This document shows positions 8,101-13,737 of a stretch of DNA of 17,894 nt, in pieces. Positions within the stretch are counted from its first letter, which is position 1. Every line of letters starts with the position of its first letter. The notes under the pieces were generated by a model. That model was not told the DNA's origin. It saw only the letters and a list, made by a program, of their open reading frames with translations, and did not search any database. A program made the translations under genes and the position numbers. Source of the DNA: Verrucomicrobiales bacterium (GTDB lineage: Bacteria; Verrucomicrobiota; Verrucomicrobiia; Verrucomicrobiales; DEV007); the NCBI GenBank assembly GCA_013003335.1, contig JABDJT010000416.1, positions 1 through 17,894 on the forward strand, read 5' to 3'.

Positions 8101-9667
8101 TGTTGTGCATGATCGGGCACTTAGTGAAGCCCGGATCAAAAAACACTTTACCGAGCGGGGTCTGACGATTCCGAAAGGTGACAGCGTGCTTGCCTGTTGG
8201 CCTTTCACGGAAGAGCGCGGTATTCGGGTCGCCGATATAGGAGTCGACGGTCGGCACGGGAGAATCATCAACTTGGGAACGTGGATGATCGGTGGACCGG
8301 CCTTCGACGCCTCCACAATCGATCGGCACGACGCGGAATATGATCCCGTAAAAGACCCCAATCGAGGTCACGGATTACGATTGGCCTCAGACGAACTCTA
8401 CAACGCGCGCTGGGACGTCAGTCATCGTTTCCGCATCCCTGCCGACGCCAAATCCGGAGTCTACGCGGGCCGTTTCGATTTCGAAGTCGACGGCAAACCG
8501 ATGCGTTACTTCACCTCTTTCATTGTCCGGCGTCCCGAATCCAGAGCGAAAGCGCCGCTTCTGGTGCTCATGTCGACCAATACGTGGCTCGCCTACAATT
8601 CCTCTCCATTTCCCGTGAATCATGGGACGGGTTTGACGAATATGGGCACGGGAGGTCTCGCCACGACTCACCCTGACGCCGCTACCTACAGCGGTTATCG
8701 CGATCACCGACACGGTCAGCCGACCTATAAAATCGGATTACAACTGCCGTGGCCCGCTGCCGGTCCGAACAAAATCTACCAGTACGGAACCTACAGTCAT
8801 CTCCTGCGGGGCGAACGGTTTTTGCATCTCTGGCTGGACAGGCAAGGCTACGAATACGACGTAATTACTGATCAGGATCTCGATCAAAATCCGGAAGTGC
8901 TCAAGAGCTACGAAGCAGTCTTCGTCAATGGCCACAGCGAATACTGGTCAGCCCGCGCCTACGAAGGACTCGATAACTTTCTGAAGGCGGGCGGAGACGC
9001 CATCGTCCTCTCGGGAAACACCATGTTCTGGCGGGTCAGTTTTGATGGAAACGGGGAGGTTATGGAGTGCCGGAAATTCGGAACACAGATAGGCGGCCGC
9101 AAGCTCGCTCAGGTGGGCGAACTCTATCACAGCCACGATTTCAAGCGCGGCAGCCTGATGCGGTTCTGCGGTTACCCGGCATGGAAAGTGGTCGGCCTGA
9201 CCTGCATCGGGTGGGGTGGAGCGTTCAAGCCTTACCAGGTTGACCAGCCCGATCATTTTCTTTTCAATCAGCCTCGCAAGACCGGGTTGAAAAAGGGCGA
9301 CACCTTTGGCTTCGTCAATGAAAAGACCGGTGCGGTCGGTCACGAGTTTGACGTGCGACTTTCCACCCTGCAGCGGGCCACAGCGGACCCGGCCATTTCG
9401 GGGCTCGCCGAACCCGGAGGAATTGTCACCGTCGCCAGCAGTCACGATTCGCGGGCCGTACTCGACTTCAACGCCGAGGGGCACAAGCCGCGTACCGGAA
9501 ACGAAGACACCATCGCTGAAATCATTTACTGGGAACGCCCAGAGGGCGGAAGAGTCTTCCACACCGGTTCGATCGCGACTGCCTGGGGCGTTTATCACGA
9601 CGAGACGCTGAGCAAATTGCTCATGAATGCGCTGCACCATTTCGGGGTCAAAAAGCAAAAGCGATAG
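5153..9667 (+). CDS. PVC-type cytochrome c fused to an N,N-dimethylformamidase large-subunit-like domain
   Basis: This is a 1504-residue exported protein. I chose ATG 5153, which gives a clean signal peptide (MRSILLSLPLFCAGLV), over an in-frame TTG at 5132 that overlaps the Dabb gene. Residues about 30-400 form a TIGR02604-like propeller with DRDGDG and RDTNGD loops and four cysteines (159, 177, 368, 369). Residues about 412-560 are HEAT-like repeats. Residues 600-749 form a TIGR02603-type heme domain with CITCH at 627-631 and a likely axial Met724 in SLMP. The rest resembles the large subunit of N,N-dimethylformamidase: a beta-rich lead-in at 775-812, a LamG-like domain at 835-1000, and the catalytic-type C-terminal domain at about 1072-1500 with TNTWLAYN (Tyr1148) and GHSEYWS (Glu1263). 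In DMFase two Tyr and one Glu bind a single iron. The substrate is unknown; DMFase homology alone does not prove amide cleavage. Confidence 0.85.
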   Translation: MRSILLSLPLFCAGLVPFPGEATEMEQITIAPHTFSIPEGYVLRQVAAPPLVQRPIHMSFDEEGVLYVTDSSGNTDKAPVQLKDPQHRVLRLIDRDGDGVFDESALFADKLPFPEGILVHEGAVYVGAPPHIWKFRDTNGDHVADERTIWFDGGSIGGCGNDMHGPYLGPDGFFYWCKGAFQPQSHELSNGKTLNSTAAHIYRARPDGSQLEVVITGGMNNPVGLAFSESGERFLSGTFFDLSKPGRRDGILHAVYGGVYGKKHDRVLTPHPQTGGLLPIMTQMGPAAPSGIVMPWSNSLGMKGELLCADFNLRRISRHRLIRDESSFTAETTSFLESDQSDFHPTDVIEDADGSLLVADTGSWYMICCPTSKVAKPHILGAIYRVQKADQPAIKDPRGLELDWKKPEINWLADERPAVVKRAISVLASESKVADLRSVYASVPAVWTLHRITGEGARQAVRSYLKNENPKVRVAAIHSAGLWRDPKAADLLVELLASDEADQRRLAAMALGRIGDRRAVQPLLSAGSEKTDPFLKHAIIYALYEIGDTKNLPAHGPIGDQVRLMHEVDQAGPSPHTMPEIQLAPSEEPDPQQTAEQQARLNELTKLLPGGDPKRGKELFHATKALCITCHVMGDKGVKFGPDLTGIGSIRTEQDLLEAIVYPSSSVARYYEMVVVQRKTGGESVGVILKDTVDKIVLAPAPGVETPVPIKEIKSAQYSNISLMPQVFDGLLKPQEIADVVAYLKTATIAASPSSAPSQKPVAGEQAEIPAHRPVNVPGLHAYAQKSRAAGEEIEFRVSSTVPYDLSVVKLGSDPENRDDDPVLKTFRADQPKAQPIHPGSYVHVENGLPEERRLPQLTLECWIRPFALSGWQGLISQHDYPERCGIGLFLQNDCIAFITGAGGVHDAASLHQTGPGLIKRHRWHHVAATWDGKVKRIYVDGNLAGKFPFAGMVRPGRTALRLGAYASNGVAGNFYNGDLAMCVVHDRALSEARIKKHFTERGLTIPKGDSVLACWPFTEERGIRVADIGVDGRHGRIINLGTWMIGGPAFDASTIDRHDAEYDPVKDPNRGHGLRLASDELYNARWDVSHRFRIPADAKSGVYAGRFDFEVDGKPMRYFTSFIVRRPESRAKAPLLVLMSTNTWLAYNSSPFPVNHGTGLTNMGTGGLATTHPDAATYSGYRDHRHGQPTYKIGLQLPWPAAGPNKIYQYGTYSHLLRGERFLHLWLDRQGYEYDVITDQDLDQNPEVLKSYEAVFVNGHSEYWSARAYEGLDNFLKAGGDAIVLSGNTMFWRVSFDGNGEVMECRKFGTQIGGRKLAQVGELYHSHDFKRGSLMRFCGYPAWKVVGLTCIGWGGAFKPYQVDQPDHFLFNQPRKTGLKKGDTFGFVNEKTGAVGHEFDVRLSTLQRATADPAISGLAEPGGIVTVASSHDSRAVLDFNAEGHKPRTGNEDTIAEIIYWERPEGGRVFHTGSIATAWGVYHDETLSKLLMNALHHFGVKKQKR
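7031..7045 (+). other. Heme c attachment motif CITCH in the DMFase-like fusion
   Basis: The codons read Cys-Ile-Thr-Cys-His (residues 627-631 from ATG 5153). This marks a covalent heme c site at the junction between the HEAT-like repeats and the DMFase-like half. Met724 in SLMP is the likely sixth ligand. Confidence 0.88.
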
Positions 9668-9726
9668 CAGAATCATATCAAGAACCCGTTATTGCCCCGT
9701 CTTCCCAATTCTGCTTCCATCGCAAA

Positions 9727-11226
9727 ATGACGACACACACCTTCACCCGTTGTCTCGCTGCGGCCCTATTTTTCACCGTGGCAATTTTTCACGCTGAAGC
9801 CGCTCCAAAAAACGTCATCATCGTCCTCGCCGATGACCTCGGTTTCGGCGACCTGGCCTGTTACGGAAACGAGATCGTGCACACGCCGCATCTCGACCGC
9901 TTCGCGAAGGAGGGCCTGAAATTCACATCGTATTATGCGCCGGCGGCCAACTGCTCGCCTTCGCGGGCGGGCCTGATGACGGGCCGCACGCCGTGGCGGT
10001 TGGGCGTTCACAACTGGATTCCGATGCTGTCGCCAATGCACGTGCGCGAATCGGAAATCACGATCGCAACGCTGCTGCGGGAAAAGGCGGGATACGCGAC
10101 CTGTCACTCGGGGAAATGGCACTTGAACGGAAATTTCAACCTGCCCGGCCAGCCGCAGCCGGATGACCACGGCTTCGATCATTGGTTTTCGACCCAGAAC
10201 AACGCCCTGCCCAATCACAAAAATCCCTGGAATTTCGTCCGGAACGACTTCCCCGTCGGTCCGCTCGAAGGATACGCCGCTCATCTCGTCGTTGACGAAG
10301 CGATCACCTGGCTGCGTGCGGAAACGGAAAACGCGCGCGATTTGGAAAAGCCGTTTTTCCTGTTCGTCTGCCTCCATGAACCCCACGAACCGGTCGCCTC
10401 GGCGGAGCGTTTCACCCGGTTGTATGCTGATCTCGAAGACCCGGCTGAGCGCGCGCTGTGGGGAAACATCACGCAGATGGACGACGCCTTTGGCCAGTTG
10501 ATGACCGAAGTAGACAGCCTGCGATTGCGGGACGACACGGTCGTGTTTTTCACCTCCGACAACGGCCCTGCCCTGACCGGCAAGCATCCCTACGGCTCCG
10601 CCGGTCCGCTTCGCGCGAAAAAAGGATACCTCTGGGAAGGCGGCATCCGGGTCCCCGGAATCTTGCGCTGGCCGGGAAAAACAAAACCCGGTTCTGAAAG
10701 CGACGAGCCAGTCTGCGGGGTCGATTGGCTGCCGACGCTTTGTGAAATGGCAGGGATCGAACCGCCCGACGACCGAAAGCTCGATGGCGCGAGTTGGATT
10801 CCGTATCTCGACGGGAAAACCGAAAGCGTGGCCCGGACCACGCCGCTCTACTGGCAGTTTTTCCGCGCCCGCGGCGAGGCGAAAGTGGCGATTCGCGACG
10901 GCGATTGGAAAATGACCGCGCGCTTCGAGGGTGAAGATTTGAAACCCTCCGCCAACATTACGCCGGAAGAAATCGACCTCTACCGGAACGCTGAGCTGAC
11001 CGGTTTTCAGCTCTTCAATCTGAAAAAGGACATCGCCGAATCAATTGATCTGGCGGAGAAAGAGCCCGCCCAATTCGAGTCGATGAAATCGGCTCTGCTG
11101 AAAAAATACCACGAAGTCCGCGACGAAAGCCCGAGCTGGCCGGAGTGGGAATGGCCACGTTACGAAGGCCATCGAATCGAGTGGCCGGAATACAAGGCGC
11201 TTCGCCGGCCGCCGACTTACGAATAA
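9727..11226 (+). CDS. Secreted arylsulfatase-type sulfatase, Cys-type (formylglycine-dependent)
   Basis: This 499-residue protein has a signal peptide (hydrophobic residues 9-21, likely cleavage after AEA at 23-25). It carries the alkaline-phosphatase-fold sulfatase core: the DD metal pair at 36-37, the activation motif NCSPSRAGLMTGR with Cys76, SGKWHLN with Lys130 and His132, His217/His220 in HEPHEP, and DN at 278-279. Cys76 must be oxidised to formylglycine by a maturase that is not in this window; the Cys-type can be served by FGE or by a radical-SAM enzyme. It hydrolyses sulfate esters, probably in the periplasm. It starts 59 bases after the DMFase-like gene with no Shine-Dalgarno sequence and no convincing terminator between them, so it may share that transcript. 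The substrate (glycan, sulfolipid or other) cannot be read from sequence alone. Confidence 0.95.
   Translation: MTTHTFTRCLAAALFFTVAIFHAEAAPKNVIIVLADDLGFGDLACYGNEIVHTPHLDRFAKEGLKFTSYYAPAANCSPSRAGLMTGRTPWRLGVHNWIPMLSPMHVRESEITIATLLREKAGYATCHSGKWHLNGNFNLPGQPQPDDHGFDHWFSTQNNALPNHKNPWNFVRNDFPVGPLEGYAAHLVVDEAITWLRAETENARDLEKPFFLFVCLHEPHEPVASAERFTRLYADLEDPAERALWGNITQMDDAFGQLMTEVDSLRLRDDTVVFFTSDNGPALTGKHPYGSAGPLRAKKGYLWEGGIRVPGILRWPGKTKPGSESDEPVCGVDWLPTLCEMAGIEPPDDRKLDGASWIPYLDGKTESVARTTPLYWQFFRARGEAKVAIRDGDWKMTARFEGEDLKPSANITPEEIDLYRNAELTGFQLFNLKKDIAESIDLAEKEPAQFESMKSALLKKYHEVRDESPSWPEWEWPRYEGHRIEWPEYKALRRPPTYE
9952..9966 (+). other. Formylglycine activation motif C-S-P-S-R of the sulfatase
   Basis: The codons encode Cys76-Ser-Pro-Ser-Arg80, which fits the sulfatase consensus CxPxR. 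The Cys is the residue converted to formylglycine. Its presence indicates an intact catalytic site rather than a decayed paralogue. Confidence 0.92.
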
Positions 11227-11262
11227 GCAGGGTCGGTTCGTCAATCATACCCTGTTGGATCG
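11226..11262. repeat. Decayed copy of a palindromic dispersed repeat between convergent genes; possible terminator
   Basis: The sequence pairs AGCAGGGT (11226-11233) with ACCCTGTT (11249-11256) around a 15-base loop, with one G-T wobble. Its loop reads GGTTCGTCAATCAT, almost the same as the loop of the copy at 16116-16154. It fills the 42-base gap between the sulfatase and the convergent methyltransferase, where a bidirectional terminator would be expected. The stem is short and lacks a clear T tract, so terminator function is only possible. Confidence 0.6.
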
Positions 11263-11268
11263 TACCGA

Positions 11269-11988
11269 CTACTTTTTCCGCTCAAAAACCGCGACGTGAC
11301 GATCGATGGATTTGCCTTCGGTGGCGAGTTCGCGGGATTCGGCGTTTTGCTCGGAGATGATCAATTGTCCGCCGAGACGCTGAATCGCATCGGTGGCCAA
11401 CTCGTGCTCCCGATCAAAATAGCTGGTGATGATCAGCCGACCATCGGGGCCGAGCTTTTTCAGGGCCTGGTCGAAAATTTCCTCCCAAACGCGATCGCCG
11501 TTCCAATAATTCTGGTGCCGCATGAAAACGACGTCAAAATCTTCGCCGAGCTCGCGGTGACCATCGAGTTTCGACGCGTCGCCCGTCAAAAATTCGAATT
11601 CCTCGCGCAAATTGCGCGGGCGTTTCGGTTTGGGCGCCGCTTTTTTCCGCTTCGCTGTGCGCTGTTTGGCGTTGGCGATTTCCCGGGCACGGACATCAAT
11701 TCCGGTCAATTTCACGGCTGCTTCGGCGTCTTCCGGCTTCAGCTCTGCAAAAAAATCCGCCAGCGTTTCCGCCTCGAAACACTCGCCGCAGGCGATGTCT
11801 AAAATCCGGGTGTCGTCGCCGGACTGCAGCGCCTGCTTTGCGCCTTCGTCGTCGTCGAGCACCTTGCGCAGCAGCGATTTCAAACGCTTCAGATCGCGTT
11901 CCAGTTTTGGGTTTCGTTCCACGGCGGAAGCAAGCACGGCGCAGGTTGGGATGCCAGCGATTTTGCGGGACCTGATTGCAGGAGACAT
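11269..11988 (-). CDS. Class I SAM-dependent methyltransferase
   Basis: This is a 239-residue protein if ATG 11988 is used. Motif I reads ILDIACGEC (62-70), followed by LTGIDVRAREIANAKQ as the second strand and acidic end, FLTGDAS as motif II/III, and FDVVFMRHQNYWN where motif IV falls, with GPDGRLIITSYF further on. These are the marks of a Rossmann-fold methyltransferase. A Lys/Arg-rich stretch (AKQRTAKRKKAAPKPKRPR) interrupts the fold and could contact nucleic acid, which is only a suggestion. A GTG at 12009 has a better-placed AGGA upstream and would add seven residues; a TTG at 12069 would overlap the divergent aminotransferase and is less likely. It is cytoplasmic and the only - strand gene here. 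The substrate is not recognisable. Confidence 0.85.
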   Translation of the reverse strand: MSPAIRSRKIAGIPTCAVLASAVERNPKLERDLKRLKSLLRKVLDDDEGAKQALQSGDDTRILDIACGECFEAETLADFFAELKPEDAEAAVKLTGIDVRAREIANAKQRTAKRKKAAPKPKRPRNLREEFEFLTGDASKLDGHRELGEDFDVVFMRHQNYWNGDRVWEEIFDQALKKLGPDGRLIITSYFDREHELATDAIQRLGGQLIISEQNAESRELATEGKSIDRHVAVFERKK

Positions 11989-12061
11989 CCGGCGAATTTC
12001 TCGATTCACTGATTGATTTTCCTGCACCCCCGATTTCTGTTCCGCCGTATTCACCAACGCG

Positions 12062-13156
12062 ATGAGCAACCAACCAGATCACGTGCGACTGCACATTCCC
12101 GGACCGGTCGAGATTTCGCCGGACACCTACGAAGCGATGGCCACTCCCATGATCGGCCATCGATCGTCTGACTTTCAAAAGCTCTACGACGACGTGCACC
12201 CGGGCCTCCAGGAATTGTTCGGCACGAAACAGCCGGTTTACTTGTCGACTTCGTCGGCCTGGGGCGTGATGGAAGGATCGCTCCGCAATCTCGCGGGTCA
12301 CAAAAAGGTGCTGTGCTGTTGTTCAGGCGCGTTTTCGGACAAGTGGGTCGATGTGGCCCGGCGCTGCGGAAAAGACGCCGAAGCACTTCAATATGATTGG
12401 GGAACGCCGATTGATCCGGCGGACGTAAAGGCGAAGCTGGATACGGGTGAGTTTGACGTCGTCACCTTTATCCACAACGAAACGTCCACGGGCGTCATGA
12501 ATCCGCTCGCGGAAGTGGCGGAGGTGGTTCGTAGCTACGGGGACGATGTGATGCTCGTGACCGACACCGTTTCCAGCTTTACGGTCGTGCCGATCGAATT
12601 TGATGCTCTTGGCATCGACGTGATTTTGACCGGCAGCCAGAAAGCGCTCGCATTGCCGCCCGGTCTCGGGCTGTTTGCGGTTTCCGAGCGCGCCATGGCC
12701 CGCGCGGAGACGATCAATGATCGCGGGTATTATTTCGATTTTCACGAGTTCGCCAAGAACCAGGCCAAATCGATGACGCCCAGCACGCCGTGCATTCACA
12801 CGATTTACGGGCTGCGCCATCAGCTGAACAAGATTTTCACCGAAGGGGTGGAAAATCGGTTTGCCCGCCACGAAAAGCTGAACAACATTGCCCACGAGTG
12901 GGTAAATGAGAACGGCTTCGAATTTCTCGCGCCGGAAGGATTTCGCTCGAAATCGCTGACCTGCGTGAAGAACAACAAGGGCATCGACGTCGCGAAATTG
13001 CAGAGCTTGATGCGCGAAAATCACCGGCTGCAGCTCGATGGCGGTTACGGAAAAATCAAGGGCGACACGTTTCGGATCTCCAACATGGGCGATGAAACAG
13101 AAGAAACGCTCGGTAATTTGCTGTCCGCCCTGGATGACTCTCTGGCGAAGCTGTAA
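12062..13156 (+). CDS. Class V PLP-dependent aminotransferase (alanine/serine-glyoxylate aminotransferase family)
   Basis: This 364-residue protein is a full-length fold-type I, class V aminotransferase. The early RLHIPGPVEIS segment is the family's substrate-loop start. HNETSTGVMNPL, VTDTVSSF with Asp168 (pairs with the PLP pyridine nitrogen) and GSQKALALPPGL with Lys194 (Schiff base) are all intact. Members interconvert alanine, serine or ureidoglycine with glyoxylate-type acceptors, and some replace phosphoserine aminotransferase; the exact substrate is open. It acts in the cytoplasm. The start at 12062 lacks a Shine-Dalgarno sequence. The 73 bases up to the divergent methyltransferase must hold the promoters for both genes, though I could not place -35/-10 boxes with confidence. 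A strong hairpin follows its stop codon. Confidence 0.93.
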   Translation: MSNQPDHVRLHIPGPVEISPDTYEAMATPMIGHRSSDFQKLYDDVHPGLQELFGTKQPVYLSTSSAWGVMEGSLRNLAGHKKVLCCCSGAFSDKWVDVARRCGKDAEALQYDWGTPIDPADVKAKLDTGEFDVVTFIHNETSTGVMNPLAEVAEVVRSYGDDVMLVTDTVSSFTVVPIEFDALGIDVILTGSQKALALPPGLGLFAVSERAMARAETINDRGYYFDFHEFAKNQAKSMTPSTPCIHTIYGLRHQLNKIFTEGVENRFARHEKLNNIAHEWVNENGFEFLAPEGFRSKSLTCVKNNKGIDVAKLQSLMRENHRLQLDGGYGKIKGDTFRISNMGDETEETLGNLLSALDDSLAKL

Positions 13157-13174
13157 TTCCCGGATTCACCGTTG

Positions 13175-13200
13175 AAAAATCGGTCTCACAGCCGATTTTT
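13175..13200 (+). terminator. Intrinsic (Rho-independent) terminator after the aminotransferase
   Basis: AAAAATCGG (13175-13183) pairs perfectly with CCGATTTTT (13192-13200) around the 8-base loop TCTCACAG. The stem has an A tract on one side and a T tract on the other, typical of a terminator that can work in both directions. It lies 18 bases after the aminotransferase stop and 7 bases before the next start, so it separates the aminotransferase from the DUF5069-TPR pair. The T run ends right before the ATG region, so it could also hide the next start from ribosomes. Confidence 0.75.
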
Positions 13201-13206
13201 GCGGGA

Positions 13207-13731
13207 ATGAGCAATTACACCTGGGATTCCACGTTCGTTGAACTGTTTGACCGTTGCCTGACGCGTTATCGCGGCGGCGATCACGATTTCAACGGCTACT
13301 ACACTGAAGACGATCTCGCGTTTTTGAGAACGATCGGTTACAAGCCGCGCGAGTTATTTGATTTCATCGAGGATTTCGGGGATGAAGGTGAGCCTTCGCT
13401 GACGACGGCGGTGATGATCGCCAGCGTTCGGCGCGATTTTCTGAACGTGGTGCAGAACGGGAAACTGAGCAAAGAGGAGACCACGCCGGACGAATTGCCG
13501 GCACGGGATGCTGAGTTGGGCGGACACGAATGGCTTCCACGGATCATCACGAAAGCGCGGTCAAAACTGCGCGGTGAATTGCACCCGGACATCATGTATA
13601 GTTGTGGAGGCGACCGGAATTTTCTCCGATCGCATGACCTCGCGCCAGCCGATTTTCTCCGGGCGGTCTGGGCGGCGGAAGATGACGATGAAGAAATTCT
13701 GGAATGGGTGAACGAAAACCGGGGAGGGTAA
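13207..13731 (+). CDS. DUF5069 domain-containing protein
   Basis: This 174-residue, acidic, cytoplasmic protein has no signal peptide or membrane segment. The C-terminal half (about residues 103-172) matches the DUF5069 pattern: LGGHEWLPRIITKARSKLRGEL, then DIMYSCGGDRNFLRSHDLAPADFLRAV and a final EEILEWVNEN. The N-terminal half (TWDSTFVELFDRCLTRYRGGDHDFNGYYTEDDLAFLRTIG) is helical and resembles the extra domain seen in longer DUF5069 proteins, but I do not recognise it firmly. DUF5069 has no known biochemical role and is frequent in Planctomycetes and Verrucomicrobia. The start ATG 13207 has a short GGGA just before it. It ends 6 bases before the TPR gene, so the two are probably co-transcribed. 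Confidence 0.8.
   Translation: MSNYTWDSTFVELFDRCLTRYRGGDHDFNGYYTEDDLAFLRTIGYKPRELFDFIEDFGDEGEPSLTTAVMIASVRRDFLNVVQNGKLSKEETTPDELPARDAELGGHEWLPRIITKARSKLRGELHPDIMYSCGGDRNFLRSHDLAPADFLRAVWAAEDDDEEILEWVNENRGG
13723..13728 (+). promoter_or_regulatory. Shine-Dalgarno GGAGGG that fixes the start of the TPR gene
   Basis: GGAGGG ends 9 bases before ATG 13738. It matters because the codons right after this ATG are derived from a dispersed repeat; the strong site supports 13738 as the true start. Confidence 0.7.
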
Positions 13732-13737
13732 CAAAGA

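Noticed and set aside
8948..9676. 242-codon open frame on the - strand opposite the DMFase-like domain
   Set aside because: It mirrors the codon pattern of the strongly supported + strand gene and shows no domain of its own.
9666..9715. 8-base inverted repeat AGCAGAAT/ATTCTGCT between the DMFase-like gene and the sulfatase
   Set aside because: The loop is 34 bases, the stem is AT-rich and no T tract follows, so it is a poor terminator and could be chance.
9766..10587. 273-codon open frame on the - strand opposite the sulfatase
   Set aside because: Its translation has no recognisable motif and lies fully opposite a gene with intact sulfatase catalytic motifs; long antisense frames are expected at this GC content.
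11296..11802. 168-codon + strand frame within the methyltransferase region
   Set aside because: The - strand frame holds the methyltransferase motif ILDIACGEC and the full fold; this is its antisense shadow.
11989..12061. Promoter boxes (TTGATT at 12013, TATTCA at 12048) for the aminotransferase
   Set aside because: The spacing is 29 bases, far from the 16-18 needed for a sigma70-type promoter.
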